A stretch of 64,000 nucleotides of DNA from Caprimulgus europaeus. Its lineage: Eukaryota > Chordata > Aves > Caprimulgiformes > Caprimulgidae. The translations under genes and the position numbers were made by a program. Shown one piece after another: positions 1 through 12,100 of the stretch (within the stretch, counting starts at the first letter, position 1; every line of letters starts with the position of its first letter). The DNA lies in NCBI GenBank assembly GCA_907165065.1, contig OU015539.1, positions 12,546,816-12,610,815 of the forward strand. Direction: 5' to 3'. The notes below the pieces were generated by a model. That model was not told the DNA's origin, made no database searches, and saw only the letters and a program-made list of their open reading frames with translations.

Positions 1-769
1 TTTTTAAGTACATTTCCAAATGCTTATGCTCGTGCAAAATTCTGATACAAGCCAAGGAATTTTCGTACTGTCCTGTTCAGTTTCTGTAGAAATAACCCAC
101 TGAGTTAGCAACATCTTAAGTAGAAAACCAAGAAATATGTTCATTTTTCTTTTCAAAGCCAGTAGCTACAGTTTTATCTATAGGTGATGCAAATCTGTTG
201 TTGTAATGAAGATTATTTTTTGCAAGTGATGGAAAATGCTCTGATTGAATTGCAGTATTTTACGCATGGGAGGAAAAAGAAAGACTAATATTTTTCTTTT
301 CTTTTCATTGTCAGTATTGGCATGTAACAGAATGTGGTATCAAAAAACCTGCAAAGTCAGCAGACCTTCTGAAACATTTGTTGTATGCTGTAAACCCTTT
401 GGGTACTTGACTGGTTACTCCATACTTGGGATCATACTTAACTAATGCATATCTAGTAAGTAGTATCACTGAAGTTTAAAAATATATTTTACAGTTAACT
501 TATCAGAATCACTAGAATAACTAGTTGGTGCACCTGATTTTTTTCCTTTAATCATAAGCCTCTTTCATGTTCAGAGGTTAGGGAAGTTTCTGCGAAGTTG
601 TTTTTTTGTTGATTTTTTTACGTGGTTTTGCTGTTTGGCAGTGGGAGCTTGGCACTGTTAGATGTATATTATTCCTCTTTTTTTTTTTTTTTTTCATACA
701 CACACAGAGTCCAGATGTCCCCTACAAAAGCCTGATGAGTTGTGACATGGCCATTTAAGCTTATACATA

Positions 770-815
770 CACTTTAGGCTGGAGAAGGTGTTTGGATAGT
801 AGTCCAACCTAGAAA
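770..815 (-). repeat. Possible short CR1 LINE 3' fragment
   Basis: The + strand reads like the reverse complement of the CR1 3' untranslated region. The pattern 'taggctggagaaggtg...' followed by 'agtagtccaacct' parallels the common avian 'ggttggaaaagacc...gagtccaacc' block. Only about 45 bp match and the divergence is high, so this would be an old remnant. A RepeatMasker run with an avian library would settle it. Confidence 0.35.
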
Positions 816-1659
816 TAAACAGAAGTCCTGAAGAAGAATTTTAGTGTGAAATACTCACACCTTGGAGTTTGCTTCCCTTGTCAACTGTTGAAAACTAAGG
901 CAGACTAGTTGTTTGCTATGAAAATGCCTGTGAAAAATCATGTACCAGGCCCACTGGGTGCCAGAGTTGGAATTTTTCGGTTCAGTTGGTTGCCTGTGTT
1001 GTGCATAACCTGTAAAGCTATTTGTTGTGGTGTTTTATGCTCTAAGGTTAAGTACTAAAAATATGGTGACCCAGTAGTGATCGCTATTGGTCCTGTCAGC
1101 TGCCCTCAGCTGACAGCAGTCAGAGCTGCAGAAGTGTCCATGCTGTTGTGGCAGAAATCAGGACTGCCTATCAAAACCTGTGTACTCACCCTAGCTGCAG
1201 GTGGGAATGTTACCATGTAACCTACTGATACCTGCAACTCTGACAGCAAGCATATGTTGTCTGAAAATAATTACTGAAAAACAATGCACGTTGGTTTAGT
1301 TTTGAATTTTTTTTCCTGTTATGTCTGGGTCCCAATGCTTACATATTTGTGTTACTGATTAAAGGATTACAGGCATATAAAAAGGTGATGAAAATCAAAT
1401 GCTAAACGGTGAATTGAGGAAGGGTATCAAACAAAACCCAGCTTAAAGCCAGGGCAAGTTTCGGTCCTAAAATCTGTCATTGCAGTGTGAAAACAACAAT
1501 GAAGCATGAGTGAAAATACTGTCATTTTTGCTCATTAACAATATGATGTATTTACAGTTCTTTATAGCAGTTCCAAATTATTTTGCTGTATATGCAGGGC
1601 TGTAGTTACAAACATTATTTACAACCTCTGAACAAGGAAAACATTAAGTGTTTGCTTAG

Positions 1660-1790
1660 AAAGTACTATTTTGCAGAAGAGAAACTGAGGCCTGGGTCAA
1701 CTGAGCAGTTTTCTAAGAGACATAGAGGAAACCTATGTCAGAACTGAGATCTGAAATTCTTCCTCAACCTTGTCCATTGCCTTCAATAAA
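1660..1790 (+). repeat. MIR-like SINE remnant
   Basis: The stretch contains 'gagaaactgaggc', the hallmark of the MIR 3' half. It is followed by a decayed version of the 'ggtcacacagctagt...gaactgagatctgaa' block in the right order. MIR elements are tRNA-derived CORE-SINEs that were active in early amniotes and survive as scattered, highly diverged copies in birds. The copy is partial and I cannot delimit its ends precisely. Confidence 0.5.
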
Positions 1791-2221
1791 AAGTAACCTT
1801 TCCCTTCTGTCTGACCCTCCCTGATGCTTCTAAGACTGTGAATAACTAAGGAACATAACAAAATTTGTAAGCTAAGTATACCGAGCATTATTCATCATAG
1901 TATCCCCAAGCATTAGACACAAGCAGCTGCCACTTATGTATTCTTCTGAAGCATTTATAGCTATGTAAGAAACTCCTGACATACGTGAATTTCTACACAG
2001 ATTATCTTCCAGCATTAGAGATTCTAATTTTGGTTATTTCTAAACTCAGAAAAGCTGATTTCCAATTTATAGCGTACAAAGGAAAATGGGTGTTTTCTTT
2101 CCTGTTCAAAATGATCAGAAGGTAGTTCTAATGTTAAACCATCCACGAGAAACATGTTTTGTTGTCTTGGTCACAGTGTTAAAAATCAGTTTCTTCTTTC
2201 ATCCAAGTACTTTGTTTTAGG

Positions 2222-2275
2222 CTATACATACATGTGTGTATGCATACATATATGTATATGTACATACATTGTTGA
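2222..2275. repeat. Alternating TACA/TATG simple sequence
   Basis: This is an imperfect alternating purine-pyrimidine tract built from tacata, tgtgta and tatgta units. It is partly self-complementary and could form a hairpin. It looks like a decayed microsatellite and I see no function for it. Confidence 0.5.
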
Positions 2276-3739
2276 CTGTCTTACTTTTAAACTTTCCCCA
2301 GTAAAATACTTGTAAGTGATGAAAAAGAACCATCCCCTACCATGCACTGCCGCCTGACTTTTGCTCTTCATTTGTCTGACCCAGGTCACTATTACTATTT
2401 GCCTTGAGATTTTGAGGATCTCTTTATTTATTTATATCTTTTAATAATCTTTTCTCCCCGTAACCAATTCAAATATGCTTTTGGGTGGCTAAGTTTTCTC
2501 ATGTACAGAGCAGTGTATATAACCTTTTAGTCTCCACTGAGTTTATATGCAAGTAATGTTCCTATTAATTTTGGTAGGATTTTTGCTTGATTAAATACTA
2601 AAGATTTTAGGATTCCATCCCTCCACCCTCAGAAAACACCAAGGAAAATGTATATTGCAATTATGCTAGAAATAAAGCCTGCAGGTAATAAACTATCACA
2701 AGCACTGATAAATCACAGAACTAGAGTAAAGCATTTGAATAGATCAGGAGACACTTAAATAAGAATTAGATGTTGTTTGCATGAGCCCTGGAGTCACTAG
2801 CAGTATTTTCTTTTTGTCAGATAGTGCTACAATTGATTGTTTTGAAGGTCATCTAGCTTTATGTTCCAAATGAGAAATTTTACACAAACAATTTTGCCTA
2901 AATTTAAGAGACACAGGACATGAAAATTTGACACTGAAGAATGGTAGCATTTTTGTTGCTTGTAAAGTATCTTACTTGCATAATTATTGATATGACATGA
3001 AATAGATAATAAAGACTTTCAAAGGTAAGTTATACTCATGTTAAAGCATAAAAAACAAGTTTTATTAATAATTCTAGAATTCTATTACAGAACACTTCCA
3101 AATACTACAGGTTAAATCCCAGAAGAGATTTAAAAAAAAAAAAAAAATTATCGTTTTCCATGTCGTGCACCGAGGAAATCTTCAAAATACTGACACAAAA
3201 CCAAGGAAATGCTGAAATTTTGTTTTGCATTTTAAATATCTGCTGTGGGGGAAATAAATATAAAAAAACCCCGTTTTGGTTAATTGTTTCAATGGGTACA
3301 TGCTTGAGACACAAAACCTTTTGTCTGAACTCTTATGCTCCTATTAGTCCTGAGTAGAAATTTGTCATCTAAATGATGGACCTGTTCAGGTCAATGAGGG
3401 ATTTCATGTAACATGAAACATGTACAACTTGGCCTGTGCAACGCTGATTGAATGTGGGTTGGAGTGTCATTTCTTCATGTAATGTGTGCTATTTTATCAG
3501 CAGATACCTTAAATCAGCATGGAATTAATGCAGTAAAGTACCTCAGGCAAAGACTTAGCCTTCCCAGTGCTTTAAGGTTAGGAATCATCCATTTGAATAC
3601 TGCATGCCAGTCAATACTTCAGTTCATGTGTAAGATAATGACTGATCATAGCTTGAAGTAGCACTCGGCCCCAGTCAGAGCGGCTGAATCAGGTCCTCTG
3701 TTACTGGCAACAAAAGCTGGAAAAAGGGGTGAGTTTTGA

Positions 3740-3835
3740 TTTCAGTTATGTGCTTAGAAATCTCAGTAATTCTATTTAATTTCAAAAAGTCACTCCAGAT
3801 TTACACCAGTGTTACTGAAAATCAAAATCTGGCCC
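3740..3835 (+). repeat. Probable ancient amniote interspersed repeat
   Basis: The phrase 'ctccagatttacaccagtg' followed by 'ttactgaaaatcaaaatctggccc' resembles a block I associate with dispersed repeats in turtle, crocodilian and bird genomes. I cannot assign a family name from sequence alone. It is inactive and heavily diverged. Confidence 0.4.
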
Positions 3836-3877
3836 ATTGTCTTAGCAAAATACACCAAGTCAATATCAGTTCATTAG

Positions 3878-3918
3878 AGAGAGGGAGAGAGAAAGGGAAT
3901 GAGAGAGAAAACAAGGAT
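3878..3918 (+). repeat. GA-rich simple sequence
   Basis: A purine-only stretch of gagaga and gggaga units lies just after the putative ancient repeat. It is low-complexity, and it also explains the Arg/Glu-rich translation of the open frame spanning 3736-3984, which is not a gene. Confidence 0.6.
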
Positions 3919-5254
3919 TTCGTTAGCAATGCATTCTGTAGTATAAAAGATAAAAAGGAATATCCAATTAACACACCACTATAATTGCTTGCAGACATTC
4001 TTTTTTATTTAAAGATGAAATAGCTAAGAGTTCTCATCAAAACTAGGGTCACAGCCTACATATTAAATGAAAGAAATTGATTGGGCTTTATTACACCCTG
4101 ACTACTGCAAATGTGCCTCAATCACTGATTGCTATAAATTTATTCTTATAAACTACTAATTGCCCAAGTCATAATGGTAACAATGGTATAATGAAATTAT
4201 CTTGATCAAGCTGATGCACAAATTTTGCTTGACAACATGAGCAGTGTGAGAAAAAAGGAAAGAAGACATGCATACAAATACATAATGTTTCATTAAAATT
4301 AAAACCAATGTTAAAACAACTGTTCTCTGAAGTATACAAAGTTCTGTATTAGAAAGGCTTCCTTTAGAAAAATCATTTAAGAAGACAGGCATTTACATTT
4401 ATAATAAAATGATCTTGCATTTTTTATTTGTCTTGAAAATTAATGACTTACTTAATCACATTTGATCAAAGGAGATAAGTTGATGTAGTCATGTGTTTCT
4501 GATTGCATTAAGCCTGATCCAGAGTGGCATGATGGATATTTAATAGTCTTGCTGTCCCTCTATATCTTGTCACCATTTCTTGATCTGCATGGATACTGTG
4601 GAGTACACCACAGCACAAAACTGTACTTTTAACAGAACAGACTAAGTTTAGAAAAAAGGAAATTCTGTTGGAGATTACATGGTGGAGCTTTTAGAAGTAG
4701 GTTATCCACCATCAAAGTATTTTCCTTTAAAATATAAAACCTCAGGTAACTCTCTACATAGCTTGAATCATTTTTGCCTTTCAAAACCAGGTTTTGCTTC
4801 TATGCTGCCTCTATTAAAAGATATTGCTATAATAGTTTTCAAGGACTAGGCAGAGAGAAAGTGTGTAGAAACAAAGATAGCCATCCAGAAAATGCAGGAA
4901 ATTTCTAGAAGCTGAAATGCAGAGCATTGTGTAAAATGTGAAAATTGGTGCTATTTATACTGAGCTAATAGCTGTTTCTACAAGTGTCAGCTGAGCCATT
5001 CAGAGGGAATGTTGGTATGTATGAGAAATTATTTCTGAGTAGTTCAAATGTAGTCCCAACTGTTTCAGAATTAATCTCATGAAAAATTTTATTTAAATTC
5101 ATGCTGAATTCTTTCTTGCTAGAGCATTTCATCAGGATGGAAATAGTCTTTTTTTCATGAGGATGTCTTGCTTTACTCTCTCAAAACACAGGTCCAAACT
5201 TTTATACAAGGGTACAATATTTTCATTCTTTAAAATAAATTGCTCCTAAAATCG

Positions 5255-5345
5255 GTGTAGTTGACAGAATCCTATAGGAACATAAAAAAACTTGGAGAAA
5301 ACCAAGCTGGAAGGGTTTCAGGAGGCTCTTCAGCTTAGCTGGCAA
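5255..5345 (-). repeat. Possible old CR1 LINE 3' fragment
   Basis: The segment 'aaccaagctggaagggtttcaggagg' follows 'cagaatcctatagg'. It resembles the reverse complement of an old CR1 3' end, in which '...agaatcatagg...ggaagggacctcaggagg...' is typical. It is diverged and partial. It sits about 380 bp upstream of the CpG island. Confidence 0.35.
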
Positions 5346-5724
5346 TCCCACCGTATTTCATAGGCTGCCTCACATTTTTAGTTCCTAACTATTGCAGTTT
5401 CTGTTTGTCCTGTTGCCAGAAAGCTTTTTGCTGATGGCTAACCTCAGTCCCTTTTGCTGCAGTTCATATATAGTGACGCTTGTTCCATGTATAAGGACCA
5501 TGGAAAACGGTTTATTCCTTTGGTCTTTGCAGTATCTTTTACATATGGCAAGCGTGTGCCTCTGCCTGCCCTCTCTTCTTTACACATAGGGCTTTGCCTG
5601 CTTCATTCATACTGGTTTTAAACCCTCATGCCGTGGCAGCTGTTTAAAATGTACATATATATATACATGCACAGGGCTACTGTGCAGGAGTTTAAGACAG
5701 AAAAGTGTCAGCCTCTCAGGAGTA

Positions 5725-6026
5725 ACGTCTCGTGCGGGAATTACCCTACAGCAGCTGGCCGGGCTGGGCGGGGTCCCGCTCTGCGCGTGGGCGCTCAATA
5801 AGCGGCATCAGCTGTGCGCGGGGCAGCGCCGGGCCCGGCTCGGCCTGGAACTTTCCAGAACCTTCGCGGTGCCTCAGCGCGGCCGCGCGGCTGAGGGCGG
5901 GGGCGGGTCGCGAGCTCAGCGCCTAACGGCCGCGCTGCCCTCAGCCGACAGCTGGGCAGTGCCCCGTAAGGCTGACGGCCCTCAGGCGGGTGCGGAGCCC
6001 AGTAGCGGGTCGCAGACAGATAAAGG
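5725..6026 (+). promoter_or_regulatory. CpG-island promoter with candidate first exon
   Basis: This ~300 bp block is strikingly GC- and CpG-rich in an otherwise AT-rich window. It contains GC boxes (GGGCGGGG at about 5766; overlapping GGGCGG/GGGGCGGG near 5895-5906), a NotI-type GCGGCCGC core and a perfect heat-shock element. No TATA box is evident, which fits a CpG-island promoter with dispersed starts. The right end, AAAGG|GTAAGT, is a near-consensus splice donor, so transcription is most likely on the + strand. There is no ATG between the heat-shock element and the donor, so exon 1 would be untranslated. The start site is unknown, and a divergent minus-strand transcript is possible. The gene it drives is not recognised. 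Confidence 0.75.
5848..5865 (+). promoter_or_regulatory. Perfect four-unit heat-shock element (HSF1 site)
   Basis: The sequence GAActTTCcaGAAccTTC has four alternating, correctly spaced nGAAn/nTTCn units with no mismatch. This is the classical binding site for trimeric heat-shock factor. Units that would extend it on either side are absent. It lies in the middle of the CpG island, about 160 bp upstream of the splice donor, a typical place for an HSF-responsive proximal promoter element. A match to 12 fixed positions is expected only about 0.004 times in 64 kb of random sequence (64,000 / 4^12). Confidence 0.75.
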
Positions 6027-6079
6027 GTAAGTTGTTAAAGGAATCTGGTGTTTGGGAGTGAAGGAAGAAGTGTTGTGCG

Positions 6080-6175
6080 GGTTTTTATTGGGTTTTTTGT
6101 TTGTTTGGGGTTTTTTGGGGAGGGCGGGGGATTTGTTGCGTTTTTTGGGTTTTTTTTGTGTGTGTGCTGGTGTTT
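6080..6175 (+). other. G/T-rich tract with G-quadruplex motif
   Basis: Starting about 50 bp after the exon-1 donor, the + strand is nearly all G and T. It contains GGGG-T6-GGGG-A-GGG-C-GGGGG at 6107-6130, which fits the four-run G-quadruplex rule with loops of 6, 1 and 1. On the non-template strand right after a promoter, such tracts favour R-loops and pausing. The open frames at 6048-6236 and 6101-6295 are Gly/Phe/Val-rich products of this low complexity and not genes. Confidence 0.6.
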
Positions 6176-9100
6176 CCCCACATCGCAGCTGAGGGCTCAG
6201 AAGAGACTTCGAGGGTTACAGAACAGGGAAACTTAATTTTTATCACCAAATACAGTTTCATATGTATTGGTGAGACAGCCTGTAACTGTCTCTAGGTTAC
6301 CTGTTCCATGTGTCTATGCTATGCCAACGTATGTATTTTAGTGTTCACATTAGACCAGATTTTATGTTTTCCATTGTAAGCATTCTGCGGTTATATGAAC
6401 AGTGGAAACTAAGTAATATAGGTACTGTGAGTATTGATAGTTACTGTATGCTATTTGCTTTCCTTTTATTATTATTTTGCTTTAGATTGCTTTCTTCTGA
6501 TTATTTAGTATGAGTGGATGAAATTGCTTTAGCTTTTATTTAAACACTGTTATATGGGACTTTCTGAAAAAGTACATTTTCATACCTGGAAGCTAATTTT
6601 TTTTTTTTCCCTCTATTGGCTGTTTCCTTATCATTATGTTGCTGATTTTAGTTACTGTTTTCAAGTTGGCTTGTCCTATGACCAGCTAGCATTTTGAAAG
6701 GTGTGTGTGTATCTACAAGCAGGCATGTTTATAGTTTGAGGCTATATATGAGAGAGAAACTGGTCTGTGCAGGATGTAGCTGGCCTAATAGTGTGACATG
6801 TCTCAGAACTGAATTCAGAGAACAGGAAACAATGTACCAATACATGCAAGAGAATGTTGGCAGTGTTTCTGAAATGTTAAGGAGGGGATTTTAATCTCTT
6901 CTGTACTGAGAAGGGTGTGAAAGTTCGTTAATATAGTCAGTGAATGATACCTGGAATGCTTTGCATAGTACCACTATTTCTGGAATTTCTAGAACAAGAA
7001 TATAAAAGGTAGGTTTTCGAAGTGTTCTGTTCATATAACACTGCAACACTTGTTCTCTCTCTTATTCATCCATTCCTTTATGCATCCATCTCTGTATCTA
7101 TCATGAAATGACAAACCTAACTTACTTTAAACTCTCTAAAGGTATATTCTTAAATTTTTATGTTTTGAAAAGCTTCATGGTGACTAGTACTTTGGCTTAA
7201 TGTGGTATAGCTTCTGACAGCTACTGCTGTAAGAAAAGCAAAGGATGACTGCATTACTGTCATTTTCTGTCAGTTTCTGGTTGCCAAACTCTTGCAGGGA
7301 TGATGACAGTGAACCAAACAACAGTGACAAAAGGAGTCAAAGCTGTGATTTTGAATAAGGAAGAGTGGACACTTGAATCGCATTTTGTTCTGTTCATTCC
7401 GTTCTCTGTGTGGATGACTTTGTGGTACGGTGCTTAGTCCCATTTTTTCAGTTGTTCTTCAGGACTTGTACCTACTTTTAGCACTCTTGAAAATTATAAA
7501 ATAACTGTTGACAAGCACAGAGTAGGTCCAAGTATGAACAGAAGAATAGCTGGAACTGTGGAATGTGCTTGAAGGAGAATGCAGTCTCAGAGGTGTGACC
7601 CTCAAGTGCACTGAAATCTAGCCAGATATCAGCTTGCAGTTGTAGGTGCAGTGAAAATGTGACCTTATTTTCAAGCCAAATAAAGGTGGTGGGCGTGTAT
7701 TAAATGAATAAGCTATCTCCCTGTGAAATACCACTTACTTTTATTTTTTTAAGCCAATTTCTGTATCTCCATTTATCTAAAGATTGTTTCCTGGATGAGT
7801 TTCTGAATAAAAGAGCTGGTATACTTCTGTGTGTTAGATAAAACAATAGCTGCAAGTGCCGTTTAAACACAGAACTGTTATCTGTCTCATTCAATTTATT
7901 TCCAAGCTTTCCCAGTCTTCAATGACAAAGAGAGGCATGCAAACCACCTGGTTTTACATAATACTTTTTTGTAGTGAAGTATAATAGTGTGATAATGCCT
8001 CAGTTTGCAACTAAGTACAAATTTGTGGAAGTGCTAGTGATTGCCAGGATTAAGGGTGGAGCTGAGACTGTTGCCTGGATCCTGGTAACAAAAGTCCAAA
8101 GGGTGCAGTGAATTTTTCTTGCCTGACTGTATTTCCCCACTTTCCCCAGCATCCTCTACACCCTGTCCTTTCTGTCTGTTCTGGACCCTACAGCTGTGAT
8201 GAATGGCCTGAGTGGGGCATAATGACACATATTTTTGTTGACTTGAGACTCAAAACAGATTACTTTCTGCAAAGGTAGGTGAGTTCCTGCGATTGTCAGA
8301 AACTACAAAAAGGCTCTCTGCATAGTGTTAACCTTTTTATGGATACATCACCCAGGAAGGAGTAAATGAGAATGAAAAGAAGTCAGTGGGCAAGTACTGT
8401 GACTAGCAATAGGAAACAAATACTCTTTTGATAGTTATTTCTCATATTATCCACACTAAAATAACAGTTCAGTACTCTATCAAATGCTATTGAGAGTTGG
8501 GACCTATGGTTTATTTTCTAAATTTATACAAGAACATTACTGGACTAAATCCACTGTATGTTTTATGTTTTGTGTCATTGTTCTTCAGAGCTGAGATTCA
8601 CTGTTTCCTAAATGTTATCTGGTATTGTGAGCTGAAATGTGCTGTAGCAGTCGCAGGAGAGAATACTGTGACAGATTGCAAAACGTTGTTTGTTTCAAGT
8701 TCCATTAGGAATAAATGGTTTAAAAAGTTATATTAAGTGTGGTATTTCAAATTCTGGGAAGTATTTTTCAAAGGCCCTTGTACTGGGAGATAATAAAAGA
8801 TTTGTTTAGTTTGCTTAGTAAATTTGCTTAGTTGTGAGCTTTGTTATGCTGAAAGTGGAGCCTAGGTGAACCATAAGTCTGATCCAGCTTGATTATGTCT
8901 GTGTTCCCGGTTCTGGAGCAGCATTCAAATATTTTTAGAAACAGAGATTTACTGCTAATATTTCTTGTTATTTATTCTAGGAAAAATAAAACTATTGTTT
9001 TTCCCAGTATGTGCTTTTTTGAGCAGTGTAGTTTGAGTGTTATTTTGTATTTGTAGGAAGGATACATGCAGTGCTGCCTGAGTTTCGTGGAAACTTTGTC

Positions 9101-12100
9101 CATGGTGGACAATTTATTTATTAATTTTTTAAAAGACCAACTTTGGTTTCTTAGAGGTAAGAATTTGCATTCTAAGAAATATTATCCTTCTACAGTCTTC
9201 CTTACCCGTGATACTTATACTTGCGCTTTTCTATAGTGATAAAAGCCTATGTATGATGAGTGGTTTGTTTGTGTAATTTTATTTTCTTTGATTACCAAAT
9301 AGCTAGTCAGAAGAGCTGTGCTTTAATCTCATCTGAAGTTTCTATATGATCTCAGTGTCTTATGAGTTGTGTGCTTGTATGTTAGAGCTGTGATGAAGCT
9401 TTGTGATACGATTTTTAGAATCAGATCATTAGAGTATTATATGAGAGCAAAGCATGCCATAGGTATTATTTCAAAGACACATACTTCTAAACTTTCTTCA
9501 AGCTTAAAATAGGTGCTTCTAGTCCTAAAACAAGAGTATGATTGAAGGTCACATAGTCATTAACTCCTGGACACAATTCATTGGCATTCGAAGGGTATTC
9601 AGTTGTTTTGTGATGCAGAACAAATGCTTCGTTAATCAGACACATATCAACCTGAGATTGAAAACTCATAAAATCAAGTACTATGACTCGACATTGCTGG
9701 GGACACCACTGAATATATGTATTTCTTCATGCAATTTTCAGCATAAGTATCTGGATTTTTTTTTTTAAGGTGAGGGATTTAGAAGACTTTTTTAATAACC
9801 CAAGATTTGTGGGAAAATAAAAAGAGACTAAAGCTATCTTCAAAAACAGGAAAAAAAGAGATGAAGATTTTTCTATAAAACATGTAAAATTTTTATTTTT
9901 TGCACAAATTTTGGCCATTATAGTCTTTTCAGTACTGTGATGAAAAAAGTACAGACAGTTATAGAAAGCCATAATGAGCTACATAAATGTTGGTTACATT
10001 TTTTTACTCTAGTGAAAGTTCTCCATGTACACTGTTTCTGAATATTTTGTTACCATTTTATCTGAAAGGAAGGATGAAAAAGAGATTGAGATGTACATCT
10101 CTTCTTAGTGGGGTAGAATTTGAGGACCGGATCACTTGAGGAAGTCAGCTCCTTGGTTACTTGCTATTAGCCATGAACAGACATGGTTTAGTGTGATGAA
10201 TCATCTTTTTTTTTTATCCTTACTTTGATGCCTGGGGTTTTTCTGAGGCAGATAATTTTATTCATTTTATTTTGTGATTTCACTGGGTTTTTTAACTTTG
10301 GCATGCATCACAATTTTAAGGAGAAAAAGTAGCTAGCAAAGGTCTACATATTCTTCATTTGGAAAATTCTTAATGCTGCTTATTTTTTCTCCCTGTATCA
10401 AGCATATTAACATATCTGGATATGAGGTACTATTTAAGTGATTTTTTTGTTGCTGTTTATTGTTTTTTTTAAGAAATTGTTGATGATTAAATCACTTCAA
10501 AAGTAACATTTTCTCAGCTGTGGCCCTAGTGTTGGGAGAAAAAAACAGACTGAACAAAAAGTCCTAAGACCAACTATCATAAATGAGTGTTGGCCTAGTG
10601 CACTACAAAATCATGTAAGGGTGTTTTATGTTTTGTTGGTTGCCACTTTGCCATTTTGATTACTATCTTTGAATATGTTACTGTTCAAATATATCACTAC
10701 AGCACAAACCAGCACTTATGACCTCCCTGGTGTTACCATCTGACTAATTTCTGTGTCCCTTTACTGTACTCCATATACTTCCAAAAAGCAGATTGTTATT
10801 GCTGTCACTGTCACATTGTTTTCTATTTTTTCCTGGCTAGAACACTGGCAGTAACAGATGAGGTATAATGTTTTATAAGTGGATGCATGGCTAAGATCTC
10901 TTATAAAATAAATGTTTAAGCTTTCTATCTGTTTCAACAATCTGATGATTCTTTTGATATTTGTTACCTGAGTTTAAAAGATTTAAAACTCAAAAAAATT
11001 CTCGGATGCTTTTAGCAGCTTCTAAAATTTACTTTTAAAAATGTATTTGACCTGGAAGGAAAAATATCACAAAGACAGTGCCAGTATTTTTCTTTGCAGA
11101 CTTCTTTGTAATGTACAAGCCAACTCCTGAATAATAATGAATGGTTGAAAGCAGAGCCAATCCAAACTTCAGGGCTTTGGTTTTTGAAAAATTCAAATCT
11201 AAACTTTAAAAGATGTGCTGAAATTGTATCAACAATTGTCTTTTGTTTAAAGAAAAAAAAGTCACACAGGAAGAACTATAGTTTTAGTCTTCAGAAATTA
11301 TTTAGGACAGAGCTATGTGACAATTCTTCTGAGCATCAAACCCCTTAGATGTAGGTCTGAGAATTTAGTTTGAAGTATTTGGGAGCATGAGGCTATATGT
11401 TGCAGAACCTGACTCGATCAGAGTTAATTCTATTTAAAATTACAATAGGCATCTTTCCAACTTAACTGCTGCTGCTCTTGCCTTTCTCAGGAATGTGTAA
11501 GGTCACTCTTAAAAAGAGCTTCTCTAAGACAATGTCATCACAGGGGTTGATGGGATACTTATCTTACAGGTCATTGTCAGACCTAAATTTCAGTTGCCTT
11601 GAAACTTAGAGATATGTGATCTTTGCTGTCACTAGTTCAGTTATCTCTCCGCAGAACAGAATACTGAGCTTTATGCGGAGAGAGGAGCTTCTACTCCTTT
11701 GCAAAGATTTAAAAAAAAATATTGGGAGGAGTTATTTCTTTGGACTAGATAAATAAGCTATCTGAAAATTTCCTTATGGAATAGATAGCATTTAGGTGAG
11801 ATTTTAAACTTGGGATTTCCTAATGAAAGGTAAAGAGAACTCCTGAAACTCTAGATGAAGTTGCTGTAAAAACTAGAAGAAAGTGTATGGGTTATAAATA
11901 GTTGTGCAGGTGCTTCTTACAGAAACCCACTGCAAGGAAGTTTGGAGAAGTGGAATAAAAAGTACATGACAAACACTAGAAAGTGTTTTTTTATTTGTAC
12001 CAGGGACAGGATACTTTTTTTTTTTTAAATGTGGGGAAGGAGAAAATATAAAAAGGGAGCCAGAGTATTCTTTGACTAAATGAAATGTAGAAGAAAGACT

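Larger units (their letters stand above)
1..5724. other. Gene-free flank upstream of the CpG island
   Basis: I see no convincing gene here. Open frames are short (under 85 codons), AT-rich and match no family I know. The stretch holds worn repeat fragments, listed separately, and simple-sequence tracts. One exon-like interval on the minus strand (1190-1260) has a fair acceptor, a GTGAGT donor and one open frame, but such intervals occur by chance throughout the window. It is probably intergenic DNA upstream of the promoter at 5.7-6.0 kb, unless that promoter is bidirectional. Confidence 0.6.

Noticed and set aside
3001-3030. CAAAG|GTAAGT donor at 3025
   Set aside because: No upstream acceptor gives an open interval; all three frames stop.
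9057-9156. 100-nt splice-bracketed open interval
   Set aside because: AT-rich, Phe/Leu-heavy translation, phase incompatible with the other + strand candidates; likely chance.
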